The notes under the pieces are model-generated. The model was not told the origin of the DNA. It searched no databases and was given only the letters and a program-made list of their open reading frames with translations. Made by a program: the position numbers and the translations under genes. From Aeoliella straminimaris (lineage in GTDB: Bacteria; Planctomycetota; Planctomycetia; Pirellulales; Lacipirellulaceae): a DNA stretch of 64,000 nucleotides. The stretch spans positions 372,001 through 436,000 of the forward strand of contig NZ_JAMXLR010000092.1 in the NCBI RefSeq assembly GCF_024054565.1. The letters run 5' to 3'. Shown in pieces: positions 38,901 through 47,284 of this stretch; position 1 is the stretch's first letter; each line of letters opens with the position of its first letter.

Positions 38901-39685
38901 GTGATGTCGTCCTCGGCCGGGCCCGAGATAATCAGCGGGGTCCGCGCCTCGTCGATCAGGATGTTGTCGACTTCGTCGATGATGGCAAAGTTCAGCGGGC
39001 CTTGGGCTTGCTGGTCGCGCTTGTCGAAGCGATCGTCGCCGCGGGCGGCCATCCGCATGTTGTCGCGGAGGTAATCGAAGCCGAACTCGTTGTTGGTACC
39101 GTACGTGATGTCGCAGGCGTACGACTCTTGTCGTTCGCTGGGTTCCATGCCCGAGTAAATGGCGCCGACTTTCAGGCCCAGGTTGGTGAAAATCGGGCCC
39201 ATCCATTCCATATCGCGGCGGGCCAGGTAGTCGTTCACCGTGATCACGTGCACGCTGCCGGCCAAGGCATTCAGGTAGGCGGGCAGCGTGGCCACCAACG
39301 TCTTACCTTCACCGGTAACCATTTCGGCAATGTTGCCTTCGTGCAGGATCATGCCACCCAACAGCTGCACGTCGTAGTGACGCATGCCCAGGAAGCGTTT
39401 ACCCGATTCGCGGCACACTGCGAAGGCTTCGACCAACAGGTCGTCGAGCGTTTCGCCCGCCTCCAGACGCTCGCGGAACTTCACCGTCTGTGCGGCCAAC
39501 TCCTCGTCGGTCATGCCCTCATAGCGCGACTCCAGAGCGTTGATTGCATCCGCCTTGGGTTGCAACCGCCGCAAATAGCGGGCATTGGCCGAGCCGAACA
39601 GAGACGTGATGGCTCGCTCGAAATTGCCGAGCACCGCGTTCGCAATACCCGCGAGGAATTCCCAGATACGTTCCAACAGTTCCAT
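35999..39685 (-). CDS. secA: SecA preprotein translocase ATPase, enlarged
   Basis: 1,228 residues from ATG 39685 (a TTG at 39703 is less likely); SecA is usually 800-950. Core parts: MVTGEGKT Walker A (about 122-129), IIDEVDNILIDEART (235-249), TNMAGRGTDI (562-571), the helical scaffold LLLQILDTAWKEHLLAMDHL (about 1086-1105) and the SEC-C zinc tail CPCGSGKKFKQCC (1210-1222). Two additions: about 50 residues inserted at 452-504 before GRPILVGTVSIEKSE (LKSGEIIRGEIL, VVVFQAEDSKK, IPVDKIAEIQ), and four tandem W-containing helical units between 829 and 1074 where ordinary SecA has one. It drives Sec export at the membrane. Confidence 0.95.
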   Translation of the reverse strand: MELLERIWEFLAGIANAVLGNFERAITSLFGSANARYLRRLQPKADAINALESRYEGMTDEELAAQTVKFRERLEAGETLDDLLVEAFAVCRESGKRFLGMRHYDVQLLGGMILHEGNIAEMVTGEGKTLVATLPAYLNALAGSVHVITVNDYLARRDMEWMGPIFTNLGLKVGAIYSGMEPSERQESYACDITYGTNNEFGFDYLRDNMRMAARGDDRFDKRDQQAQGPLNFAIIDEVDNILIDEARTPLIISGPAEDDITKYQRADKVARGLKKDVHFEVKEKEHNVSLTDEGVREAEKLAGVDSFYTAGNMQWPHLIDNSLKAHYLYKLDVNYVIQEDRIVIVDEFTGRLMEGRQWSDGLHQAVEAKEGVEIKKENQTLATITLQNFFKLYNKLAGMTGTALTEAGEFWKIYQLDVIGVPTNKPLQRIGHPDVIYRTEKEKYEAIAEEIEGLIKFDQIQLKSGEIIRGEILEEKDHVVVFQAEDSKKQEKIPVDKIAEIQKHGRPILVGTVSIEKSERLSNLLNGRGIKHEVLNAKQHKREAEIVAQAGRKGAVTIATNMAGRGTDIILGGNPENMAWAELQQTYDSRLDVPKEEWKRLTDEFDQKFGMREQGKEIRQLGGLHIVGTERHEARRIDLQLRGRCGRQGDPGSSRFYLSLEDDLMRIFAGEWVKNMLTRLGMQEGEAIESKMVSRRIEGAQKKREEYNFEIRKNLLEYDEVMDEQRKRVYSFRQQILDGVNCRDLITDMIREQIDHHLGIVLAPNYGVDSFAAVASNLLGVQLEARDFRNQSYEEAQRNARDEAQRLAESQVLEAIEENLPVDEPDDWNWNALAKWVNARWGYNFNDRELKKLGIDNVAEHLIDRAHEAIDKIDLSSCERYLEPDYSVQTACAWLRDKFGVDVAVDEVKDKSSSEIIDIAHERVQHAYDVRESEYPVLAGLYQFMGPAAGAAGLGREDLVAWAKRRFDAQLTLDDLKNKQRDEIQKVLVACSQQSAAKANEVAEEARHRVENLFAGHDGGNSTLGQVTGSNGKLDDLAEWLKSACDSDLTSAELAKLDLDEALRRVSREVEDKFRPEMRKMERMLLLQILDTAWKEHLLAMDHLRSSVGLRGYAQVDPKVEYKREGMRMFEQMWDSTGAYVTDLVFKMEQLDERFVKSTWTETRAIHDEAPQSEIGQQQQAAIEASGGTERKLDPIRNRSERVGRNAPCPCGSGKKFKQCCMRNSDR

Positions 39686-39945
39686 GGCCGTCAACCGCAG
39701 CAATCGTGATAGAATGTCAAAATGGCAGGGCAGGGTGCCCCGTCGGCAAGCCAGATATCAGAGGCAATAATGATGCCGCGGATCAGCTGGCCGCTGGGCG
39801 TTCGCCCTGGCAAACCAGAGGTTGTCGCCGTAAGATACTACAGCACAAAAGTTTACAGCCACCCGAAAAGTCGGTCAACCGCGCCTTTGGAGGGGCATGC
39901 TGGCAACTCCCAACTGCCAGTTCCCTGCGGTTCGCCTGCAACTAT

Positions 39946-40752
39946 ATGCCAGTGCCTAAGTCCATTGCCACTACCGACATCCGCGGCGAGATGATTCTGC
40001 TGGGCACCGGCACCAGCGTGGGTGTACCGGCCATCGGATGCGGCTGCGAAGTCTGCACTTCGAAGAATCCTCGCAACCAACGATTGAGAGCCAGCGCCAT
40101 CTTGGGCTTGCCCGAGGGAAACCTGCTGGTGGACACATCGCCCGATCTGCGGATGCAACTGCTGCGGGAAAAGATCGGCCTGGTGCACTCGGTGATCTAC
40201 ACGCACGAGCACGCCGACCATGTGTTCGGGCTCGACGACCTGCGGCTCATGCAGTTTTACCTCAACGGCCCAGTGCCTCTATATTGTGAGGAACTGGTCG
40301 AACGGCGGATCCGCCAGTCGTTCGACTACGCTTTCTCGAAGGATGAGAGCCCCAGCCTGGTGCCGCAACTCGAGTTCCATCGCATCGGCCTCGAGCCAGT
40401 GGAAGTGCTGGGAACCAAGGTCACCCCACTTCGCCTGCATCACGGCCAGGCATTCGAGGTGTTGGGGCTCCGCTTCGGCAACATCGCCTATTGCACTGAT
40501 GTGAACCGCATTCCGCCCGCGAGCATGGAGCTGCTACAGGGACTCGACGTCTTGATCCTGGACGCCTTGCGCAAGACCCCCAGCAAGACGCATTTCACCA
40601 TCGACCAGGCCGTTGAAGTCGCCACCGAACTGGGGGCCAGGCAGACCTACTTCACGCACGTGGCCCACGAGCTTGAGTACGAGGCTACCAACGCGACGCT
40701 GCCAGCTGGAATGGAGCTGGCCTACGATGGGTTGCGGATTCCCCTATCATAA
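39946..40752 (+). CDS. Metallo-beta-lactamase fold hydrolase, PhnP-like
   Basis: 268 residues from ATG 39946. The fold signature YTHEHADHVFGLDD (HxHxDH at 87-92) is complete with later DALRKTPSKTHFT and YFTHVAHELE. Residues 20-48 read GTGTSVGVPAIGCGCEVC then SKNPRNQRLR, the Cys cluster and Arg pattern of PhnP/phosphoribosyl cyclic phosphodiesterase-like enzymes. The likely activity is phosphodiester hydrolysis of small cyclic nucleotides or phosphoribosyl cyclic phosphates; no phn genes are nearby. It is divergent from secA. Confidence 0.85.
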   Translation: MPVPKSIATTDIRGEMILLGTGTSVGVPAIGCGCEVCTSKNPRNQRLRASAILGLPEGNLLVDTSPDLRMQLLREKIGLVHSVIYTHEHADHVFGLDDLRLMQFYLNGPVPLYCEELVERRIRQSFDYAFSKDESPSLVPQLEFHRIGLEPVEVLGTKVTPLRLHHGQAFEVLGLRFGNIAYCTDVNRIPPASMELLQGLDVLILDALRKTPSKTHFTIDQAVEVATELGARQTYFTHVAHELEYEATNATLPAGMELAYDGLRIPLS

Positions 40753-40910
40753 CACAGCTAGATTCCAGAGTAGCCGCAACCTCAATTGCAGCACGGCCCC
40801 CCGCCCGTAATCGAGCGTAACCGGGCTGATTTCAAGTGGATTGCAGGTTAGCTCAAGCGCCGTGCTTGTAAGGTCGACGCCACTTAATTCTTTTTTAAGC
40901 AGGAATCTTC

Positions 40911-40939
40911 TTGACCCTTCAATCCACGTCGGCTGTAAT
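40911..40939 (+). promoter_or_regulatory. Candidate sigma-70-type promoter of the PEP-CTERM gene
   Basis: TTGACC (40911-40916) and TGTAAT (40934-40939) each match five of six consensus bases with a 17-base spacer. The expected start near 40946 gives a leader of about 120 bases. Confidence 0.5.
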
Positions 40940-41067
40940 GCTAGCGTTCGGGGATCTTCAGGGGGGAGTTGCAGCTGGGGAGGCTCAACTGGCTTGTTCT
41001 GCGCTCTTACGTGTGATTTTGGCAACCAGGTGTTTGTGTGTCCGTATAGTAAGGAGATGAACTAGTG

Positions 41068-41739
41068 ATGAAGACCATCCTGAAGGCAACATGTGTTGCC
41101 GCCCTTTGCGCCCAGTTTACCGTCGCTGTGGCTGCTTATGACGAGGACTTTTCCATGTCCGATGGTGGCTATACGGTCACCGATGATGGTGGCCCCACTG
41201 GGCCCTGGACCTTTAGCTCGGAAAACGAGGCTTGGTTCACCGACGGCACCGATAACAACGGCGCGCCGTCTCACACTCGATTGACGAGTCCCACAATTGA
41301 CATCACCGGCAGCGGTGAATACGAAGTGTCTTTCGAACACTTCTACAGCATTGAAGGTGATTTGTGGGATGGCGGCGCAGTATTCGCGAGCATCAACGGT
41401 GCTCCGTTTGCTCAGGTGCCTGGCACTGCGTTTTCCGCGAATGGCTACACCGCGTCGGGCCTGATCGGAAACCACGACCTCAATGGTGGTGAAGGTTTCG
41501 GCGGCAATTCGCCGGGGTATCCTGCTCCCATCACAAGCGTGGCCAGCCTCGGCTCGCTCGCCACTGGCGACACGGTTGCTATTGAATTCTTGATGGCGAA
41601 CGACGAATTTTCGCGCGGCGAGTTTACGCCGAACTGGCAAATCAACAGCGTCTCCGTCGCTCAGGTAGTTCCCGAACCGACGACGTTTGTCTTGTTGGCT
41701 TCTTGTGGCCTGCTGGCTTTGGGCTTCCGCCGCCGATAA
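41068..41739 (+). CDS. PEP-CTERM sorted secreted protein
   Basis: 223 residues from ATG 41068; AAGGAG (41051-41056) is 11 bases before it and eight before the in-frame GTG 41065, so either may be used. A signal peptide (LKATCVAALCAQFTVAVAA) is followed by a beta-sandwich, jelly-roll type extracellular domain (SPTIDITGSGEYEVSFEHF, GAVFASINGAPF). The C-terminus is a PEP-CTERM anchor: VVPEPTTF, a hydrophobic stretch and GFRRR. Such proteins are cut and sorted by an exosortase, usually in exopolysaccharide-producing bacteria. No exosortase gene is in the window. Confidence 0.85.
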   Translation: MKTILKATCVAALCAQFTVAVAAYDEDFSMSDGGYTVTDDGGPTGPWTFSSENEAWFTDGTDNNGAPSHTRLTSPTIDITGSGEYEVSFEHFYSIEGDLWDGGAVFASINGAPFAQVPGTAFSANGYTASGLIGNHDLNGGEGFGGNSPGYPAPITSVASLGSLATGDTVAIEFLMANDEFSRGEFTPNWQINSVSVAQVVPEPTTFVLLASCGLLALGFRRR

Positions 41740-41810
41740 TCGCCAAGAGATGCACGTGGCGGAGAGCGACAAGCTATCCACCGTGCTGCGAGATAACACG
41801 ACTTTATCAT

Positions 41811-41858
41811 CGCCCCCAGGCGTGTCCGAAATCGTCGGACCCACTTGGGGGCGTTTTT
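41811..41858 (+). terminator. Rho-independent terminator of the PEP-CTERM gene
   Basis: CGCCCCCA (41811-41818) pairs with TGGGGGCG (41846-41853) and GTCCGA with TCGGAC inside; TTTTT follows at 41854-41858. Confidence 0.85.
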
Positions 41859-41944
41859 GTTGCGGATCACGACGTTTGATGCAGGCAGCCAGTGCTGCAG
41901 AGACTGCTCAACTTTCGCGCCGTTGCATCGAAGATACCCCCCAC

Positions 41945-41980
41945 AAAAAAAGCCGCCCTGCGAATTCGCAGGGCGGCTTT
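41945..41980 (-). terminator. Terminator of the C-terminal processing protease gene
   Basis: Positions 41949-41980 are a perfect 32-base palindrome (arms AAAGCCGCCCTGCGAA and its complement); on the minus strand the T arm runs into further U from A 41945-41950. It lies 26 bases after the protease stop. Confidence 0.9.
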
Positions 41981-42006
41981 GAGTTTCACAGTGTGGAAAT
42001 CACTTC

Positions 42007-44070
42007 TCAGCGGGCGATTGCCACACGGTTGTTCTTCAGCAGCATCAGGTAGTCGACCATGATCGACAGGGCTTCCTGATTGTAGTGGTCTTCCTTGTCG
42101 AACACGGGGCGGTCGTTGCTGACCGCTTCCTCGAAGGCGTCTTCCTGTTCCTTGTCGGCGTCCAGCTCTTCGCGTTCGGCCAGGAACTCTTCCTTGTTCA
42201 GGGTGACCGTCTTGCGGTCCTTCTGTTCTTCGAACTTGTTAATCCGCTTGATGTCCTTGGCGAAGTCCTCGCTCTTGTCGATGCGGGCCTTGGACGAATC
42301 GCGGAGCTGGCTGACGATGTTCGAGTCGACCATCTGGTACTCATCGTGGCTCAGGCCGCCAATCTTGTCGAACGCCAGGGCGTAGTCGAGGTCCGACTCA
42401 CCGACGTCCAGGTGCGACGTGAGCGAAGGAATCACGACGTCGGAAACCACGCCCTTGTTCTGGGTGCTGGCGCCGTCGGGACGGTAGAACTGCTGGATGG
42501 TGAGCTTCATCGCTCCCATGTTCTTTTGCTTGTTGAGGCGGAACAGCAGTTGGGCAACGTCGTACAGTTGCTGCACGGTGCCTTTGCCGTGGGTGGAATC
42601 GTCGCCGACGATCAGGCCACGATTGTAGTCTTGCATGGCGCCGGCGAAGATCTCGCTGGCCGAAGCGCTGAACTTGTTCGTCAGCACCACCAACGGACCC
42701 GACCAGACCATGCCGGCTTCCGGATCGATGAACGGCTGGGCGCGTCCATCGGGACCCTTCACCTGCACCACAGGGCCTTTGTCGATGAACAGGCCAGTCA
42801 TGTTCACCGCTTCGGTCAACGAACCACCACCATTGAAGCGGAGGTCGACCATCACGGCGTCCACGCCCTTGGCGTTGAAGTCCTTGAGCAGTCGGCGAAC
42901 GTCTCGCGTGGTGCTCTTGTAGTTGGGATCACCCGCCCGGGCAGCGTCCATGTCCATGTAGAAGCTGGGCAGGGCAATCACGCCCACTCGGTAGGGCTCG
43001 CCATTGGGCTTGGTGCCCCATTCGACGATTTCGCTACGAGCTTCGCTTTCGGTGAGCTTGATTTCCTGCCGGACCAGCTCGTACACCTGCAGGTCCTTGG
43101 GATTGTCGACCGGGCGGACTTCCAATCGCACGACACTGCCACGCTTGCCGCGAATCTTGTTCACGACGTCGTTCAGCTTCATGTCGACGATGTCCTCGAT
43201 CTGGCCGTCCGAGCCTTGCCCGACACCGATAATCTCGTCGCCCTCTTTCAAGCGACCATCCTGATCGGCAGCACCGCCGGCGATAATCTGATGCACCTTG
43301 GTGTAGCCATCTTCGCTGCGAAGCGAGGCGCCGATGCCGTCGAGCTTGAGTCGCATCTGGATTTCGAAGTTGTCCAGCGTGCTGGGCGACATGTAGGTGG
43401 AGTGCGGGTCGAATCCGGTGGTCATCGCGGTCAGGTACATCTCCAGCAGTTCGTCGTTGCTGGTCTGTTCCCAACGCTTGCGGATGCTGGTGTAACGGCG
43501 ACGCAACTTATCGCGGGCCTCCGAAGGATCCATGTCGTCGGCCAAGAAGGTCAGCATCTCGTATTTCACGCGACGGCGCCACTTCTCCTGGGCTTCTTCG
43601 GGTGTCTTAGCGTATTGTGCCGCGTCGGCGTCGCGAACCATCTCTTCCTTCAGCGTGAAGTCGTGCTCGGCGTCGACTTGCTCCAGTGCCAGATCGATCC
43701 GCTCGTCGACACGCTCAAGGAAGCGATTGAAGATGTTGTATGCCGTGCGGATATTGCCGCCGCGGACCTGATCGTCGAGCTCGTGGTTGTGACGATTGAA
43801 CTCTTCCACATCCGACTGATAGAAAAACAGCTTCAGCGGATCGAGCGACTTGAGCATCGAATCGAGACAACGCTCCGATGCTTGATCGTCAATGTGTTTC
43901 TGCGAGATGTGCTGCTTTTCCATCAGCAGGGAAACCGCCAGGGCGATTTGTCGATCCTCGGCCGATTGTTCCGTAGGCCGGGCAAAGGCCGGAGCCGACA
44001 CGACGAGGGCAGCCAGACCAAGGGTCAAACAACGGGTGAGGCCTGGTCGAACGGCGGTAGCGTGCTGCAT
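42007..44070 (-). CDS. prc: C-terminal processing (tail-specific) protease, S41
   Basis: 687 residues, the long Prc/Tsp type rather than the short CtpA type. A signal peptide (1-30) is followed by an N-terminal helical domain (31-235), PDZ (about 240-325, LDGIGASLRSEDGYTKVHQI), and the S41 catalytic domain. The catalytic Ser is S470 in NKFSASASEIF and Lys is K496 in HGKGTVQ; the substrate strand VMVDLRFNGGGSLTEA is intact. A long C-terminal helical domain (DUF3340-like, ending near the C-terminus) completes the Prc layout. The enzyme trims or degrades periplasmic proteins marked by C-terminal sequence. A candidate promoter lies about 220 bases upstream and a perfect palindromic terminator follows. 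Confidence 0.93.
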   Translation of the reverse strand: MQHATAVRPGLTRCLTLGLAALVVSAPAFARPTEQSAEDRQIALAVSLLMEKQHISQKHIDDQASERCLDSMLKSLDPLKLFFYQSDVEEFNRHNHELDDQVRGGNIRTAYNIFNRFLERVDERIDLALEQVDAEHDFTLKEEMVRDADAAQYAKTPEEAQEKWRRRVKYEMLTFLADDMDPSEARDKLRRRYTSIRKRWEQTSNDELLEMYLTAMTTGFDPHSTYMSPSTLDNFEIQMRLKLDGIGASLRSEDGYTKVHQIIAGGAADQDGRLKEGDEIIGVGQGSDGQIEDIVDMKLNDVVNKIRGKRGSVVRLEVRPVDNPKDLQVYELVRQEIKLTESEARSEIVEWGTKPNGEPYRVGVIALPSFYMDMDAARAGDPNYKSTTRDVRRLLKDFNAKGVDAVMVDLRFNGGGSLTEAVNMTGLFIDKGPVVQVKGPDGRAQPFIDPEAGMVWSGPLVVLTNKFSASASEIFAGAMQDYNRGLIVGDDSTHGKGTVQQLYDVAQLLFRLNKQKNMGAMKLTIQQFYRPDGASTQNKGVVSDVVIPSLTSHLDVGESDLDYALAFDKIGGLSHDEYQMVDSNIVSQLRDSSKARIDKSEDFAKDIKRINKFEEQKDRKTVTLNKEEFLAEREELDADKEQEDAFEEAVSNDRPVFDKEDHYNQEALSIMVDYLMLLKNNRVAIAR

Positions 44071-44597
44071 GGCGAGACTTCCTTCACAAATAGAAAAAGC
44101 GGCCGAGGTGGCCGAAGGGCAGGCGGCAGGGTTCGGTAGGCGTTTTATCGGTCCAAAACTACCACGATCGTCACAACCGTTTGCCAGTCTTGAAGACTAG
44201 CATACGTGTCCGCAGGTCAATTTGGGCCAAGATGGCGGGCTCGGAAGACCGCCAAACGTCCTAAGTTCCTCTGTTTTACACACTTAGTGCATCATACCCC
44301 TACCTTGCGTAAGCGGCAAGATCGAGGTGTTTGTCCCCTTTTATGTAACCCGGAGACGGCTGATACGTGTTGCGTACGCAGCCCAGAAGGTCGTGGTTCG
44401 TGCGGATTTCCTCTCCGCCTTGCGCCGGAGGAGCTTTGCTAACCGCGACAGGCAGGCGGCCTGGCGGGCATTTAACCACTGTCAGGGATGATGTGCTATC
44501 GATTCGCGGATGGCCGCGTCGATGAGCTGATTAGCGCCCCTGCTAGCGGTCGGTGCGTGGCTCAGTTCACCGTCTCCCTCTGTCATTTCTCTCTGTC
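44071..44597. other. Intergenic, about 530 bases, divergent genes
   Basis: Apart from the candidate prc promoter I see no gene or structured RNA consensus here. Positions 44340-44470 are GC-rich with short inverted words (GGATTTCCTCTCC, GCGCCGGAGGAGC) but no strong hairpin. Confidence 0.4.
44291..44319 (-). promoter_or_regulatory. Candidate sigma-70-type promoter of prc
   Basis: On the minus strand TTGCCG (44319-44314), a 17-base spacer and TATGAT (44296-44291) are found. The leader to the prc ATG would be about 215 bases. Confidence 0.4.
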
Positions 44598-45059
44598 ATG
44601 CCTTACCTATTCCACATCCGCATTTTCTGGGCCTTGTTGGCCGTCGCTGCAACCGTTTGCGTGAGTGCCCACGATTGCCGGGCGGCAGGGAGGTGGAATC
44701 TTCCCTCCACAGCCAATCAGTACATGGGATTTGGATTTGGGCCGGGTTATCACGCTCCGATGGTGATGGGCCCCGCGTGGCGCGGCAAAGCTGCCAGTCC
44801 CGGCGTTCGGCGTGTTCCCACGGCCTGGAAGCCTGCTTGTGGTGGTTTCGGCATGCCTTGCTACTCCGCTGGGGGTTATCCAACGCCCGCCTCCGATCAG
44901 CCCGAGCTTGCGCCGCCGGTCCCGCAGCAGGTTGCGCCTCAGGTGCTTGTTGCTCCCGTGCTGCTGTTCGATGCCCCGGCGGCGCCGAGTCCGACTCCCG
45001 CGGCGGGCGAGGTGGTGCAGCCCGGCGCATCCGCACCCGCGTCGTTGCCGAGTCCGTAA
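44598..45059 (+). CDS. Secreted Pro-rich hypothetical protein
   Basis: 153 residues from ATG 44598, which opens a signal peptide (RIFWALLAVAATVCVSAHDC). The mature protein has a Gly/aromatic stretch (QYMGFGFGPGYHAPMVMGP) and a Pro/Ala-rich C-terminus (PTPASDQPELAPPVPQQVAP, then PSPTPAAGEVV). It is low in predicted structure and probably a cell-envelope protein. No family is recognised. Confidence 0.6.
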   Translation: MPYLFHIRIFWALLAVAATVCVSAHDCRAAGRWNLPSTANQYMGFGFGPGYHAPMVMGPAWRGKAASPGVRRVPTAWKPACGGFGMPCYSAGGYPTPASDQPELAPPVPQQVAPQVLVAPVLLFDAPAAPSPTPAAGEVVQPGASAPASLPSP

Positions 45060-45173
45060 CCGAGTGCCGACCTCCCGCGCTGTGGTGTTGGCAGCCCGGC
45101 GGGTAATGGAACCAGCCTACCGAGTGCGGTAAGCTCAGCACCGGGGTTTCTCTGCGGTGTTGTCGGAGTTGTA

Positions 45174-45662
45174 GTGTTCCCGGAATTGCTACTGGTTTTC
45201 GTTGCCCTGGTTCTTGTTGCCGCCTGGCTGTTGCGCGGCGTGTGGGGGCGAAGCCGCTGGCAGAAGCGATTGGAGCGAGGCCGCAAGCAGCTTCCACGCG
45301 TCTGGCAGTCGCTCGAGCAGCAGTTCCTCGAAGCGGCCGCCGCCACCGGAAAACCACGTGGTCTGGTCTGGAAAGAGTCGAGGTTTCACGATCGGGCGCT
45401 GTTGGCACGCGACTGTGCCACGGGCGATCTGTACGCCCTGGTAGGGATTACCATTGCCTTTGAGGCCGTGCTAGGCGGCGATATGGAGGACGTAGCGGCC
45501 GTGAGCAATCTTCGCTGTGCAACGGCACTTTTGGAGTGGCGCGACGGCCAGTGGTGCACTGCGGGGCGGGTTTTGTTTAACATGGAACCGCACGAAGCGG
45601 CCGAGCACTACGCCAAACACCTGGAAGCTATTGGCGAAATAGAACTCTCATCTAACCCGTAG
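45174..45662 (+). CDS. Membrane-anchored hypothetical protein
   Basis: 162 residues from GTG 45174, preceded by CGGAG six bases upstream. An N-terminal membrane helix (LLLVFVALVLVAAWLLRGVW) is followed by a basic helical linker (RSRWQKRLERGRKQLPRVWQ) and a cytoplasmic alpha/beta domain with ESRFHDRALLARDCATGDLY, LVGITIAFEAV and ATALLEWRDGQWCTAGRVLF. I recall similar small proteins in planctomycete genomes without known function. The sulfatase gene starts 14 bases after its stop, so the two are probably cotranscribed. Confidence 0.7.
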   Translation: MFPELLLVFVALVLVAAWLLRGVWGRSRWQKRLERGRKQLPRVWQSLEQQFLEAAAATGKPRGLVWKESRFHDRALLARDCATGDLYALVGITIAFEAVLGGDMEDVAAVSNLRCATALLEWRDGQWCTAGRVLFNMEPHEAAEHYAKHLEAIGEIELSSNP

Positions 45663-45675
45663 AGCCAAGCACCTC

Positions 45676-47223
45676 ATGCGATTCACCAGCAATCTCGTCG
45701 TTGTCTTGTTAGCACTTTCCGCCGTTGCTCTCGGTTCCTTCGCCAAGGCCGCGGACAAGCAGCCGAATATCCTATTCATCTTCTCCGACGACCACGCTTA
45801 CCAGGCCATTAGTGCGTACGGTTCGAACCGCAACCAGACACCCAACATCGATCGCATCGCCAACGAGGGTATGCGGTTCGATCGCTGTGTAGTCACTAAC
45901 TCCATCTGCGGCCCCAGCCGGGCGGTGGTGCTGACGGGCAAATACAGCCACAAGAACGGCTTCTACGACAACTACCATTCCTCGTTCGATGGCAGCCAGC
46001 AGACGTTTCCCAAACTGCTGCAGAAAGCCGGCTACCAGACGGCCATGGTGGGCAAATGGCACCTGCGGACCGATCCCACCGGATTCGATTTCTGGGAGGT
46101 GCTTCCCGGACAGGGGCGTTACTACAGCCCCGTGTTCATCACTCCCGAAGGCCGCGAAGTGAAGGAAGGATACGTAACCGACGTGACCACCGACACGGCC
46201 CTGGATTGGCTCGACAAGCGGCGCAACCCCGAGAAGCCGTTTATGCTGATGCTGCAACACAAAGCACCGCATCGCGAATGGTTGCCAGGCCCAGAGCATG
46301 TAGCCGACTTCAATGGAGAGAAAATTCCCGAGCCTGAAACGTTGTTCGACGACTACCGCAATCGAAGCGATGCAGCCAAGGAAGCCACGATGCGCGTTGC
46401 CGATCACATGCGACCGATGGAGGACCTGAAGCTCTGGCCCGAGGGAGCGGAGTACGTCGAGCGGCAATTCAGGCTGATGAGTCCCGAAGCGCAAAAGGCG
46501 TGGAAGGCTGCTTACAAGGAGGAAAATGAAGCCTACTTCGAGAATCCCCCCACGGGCGACGACAAGACTCACTGGAATTACCAGCGGTACATCAAAGACT
46601 ACTTGCGGTGCATCGCCTCGGTGGACGACAACGTTGGCCGCGTGCTCGACTACCTGGATGAACACGGTCTGGCCGATAACACCGTGGTAGTGTACTCCAG
46701 CGATCAGGGCTTCTACCTTGGCGAGCACGGTTGGTACGACAAGCGATTCATGTACGAGGAGTCGTTCCGCACGCCGCTATTGGTGCGTTGGCCGGGAGTG
46801 GTGAAGCCAGGGTCGGTGGAGAAGCGAATCGTGTCGAACCTCGACTTTGCCGAGACGTTCCTCGACATCGCCGGCGTGGAAATCCCTGACGACATGCAGG
46901 GCGCCAGCATCGAGCCGATCCTCCGCGACGAGCAGGGCGACGACTGGCGCGACGCCTTCTATTACCACTACTACGAAGGCCCACCGGCCGTGCATACTGT
47001 GGCCCGGCACTATGGCGTGGCGACCGATCGCTACAAGCTGATCCACTTCTACGACTTGGACCAATGGGAGCTGTTCGACCTGCAGGACGACCCCAACGAG
47101 ATGATCAGCGTGTTTAACGACCCCAGCTACGCCGAAGTCCGCGCGGAACTGGAAGGCAAGCTCGCCCAGCTCCGCGAGCAGTTGGAAGTCACCAGCGACG
47201 ACCCTCAGCCGCTCAAAAAGTAG
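45676..47223 (+). CDS. Secreted sulfatase
   Basis: 515 residues, family S1 sulfatase with signal peptide (1-25). The metal site begins with FSDDH (D38, D39), the formylglycine precursor is C78 in ICGPSR (CxPSR type), followed by LTGKYSHKNGF, MVGKWHL and SSDQGFYLGEHGWYDK. The C-terminal part (LVRWPG to ELFDLQDDPNEM) is the usual small subdomain. It resembles the planctomycete enzymes annotated as arylsulfatase or iduronate-2-sulfatase; the substrate is probably a sulfated glycan. Maturation needs a formylglycine-generating enzyme, which is not encoded here. Confidence 0.93.
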   Translation: MRFTSNLVVVLLALSAVALGSFAKAADKQPNILFIFSDDHAYQAISAYGSNRNQTPNIDRIANEGMRFDRCVVTNSICGPSRAVVLTGKYSHKNGFYDNYHSSFDGSQQTFPKLLQKAGYQTAMVGKWHLRTDPTGFDFWEVLPGQGRYYSPVFITPEGREVKEGYVTDVTTDTALDWLDKRRNPEKPFMLMLQHKAPHREWLPGPEHVADFNGEKIPEPETLFDDYRNRSDAAKEATMRVADHMRPMEDLKLWPEGAEYVERQFRLMSPEAQKAWKAAYKEENEAYFENPPTGDDKTHWNYQRYIKDYLRCIASVDDNVGRVLDYLDEHGLADNTVVVYSSDQGFYLGEHGWYDKRFMYEESFRTPLLVRWPGVVKPGSVEKRIVSNLDFAETFLDIAGVEIPDDMQGASIEPILRDEQGDDWRDAFYYHYYEGPPAVHTVARHYGVATDRYKLIHFYDLDQWELFDLQDDPNEMISVFNDPSYAEVRAELEGKLAQLREQLEVTSDDPQPLKK

Positions 47224-47284
47224 CGGGGCAGATTGCGATCGCGGGGAAGGACGCACCCGCTGATGGTACGCGGAAGTTTGCGCT

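Noticed and set aside
36905..39709. A 934-residue plus-strand open frame opposite secA
   Set aside because: It is the complement of the secA reading frame; the translation is rich in His/Val/Leu strings without domain pattern, and secA on the minus strand is unmistakable.
40747..41025. Minus-strand open frame of 92 residues between the MBL and PEP-CTERM genes
   Set aside because: Its translation ends in a Leu/Arg-rich shadow, it has no ribosome site and it covers the likely promoter of the PEP-CTERM gene.
41057..41065. Minimal reading frame ATG AAC TAG between the ribosome site and the PEP-CTERM start
   Set aside because: Such start-stop words arise easily between a purine-rich ribosome site and the start; no further evidence of a regulatory role.
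42085..44139. A 684-residue plus-strand open frame opposite prc
   Set aside because: Antisense shadow of the S41 protease, which has all its catalytic motifs.
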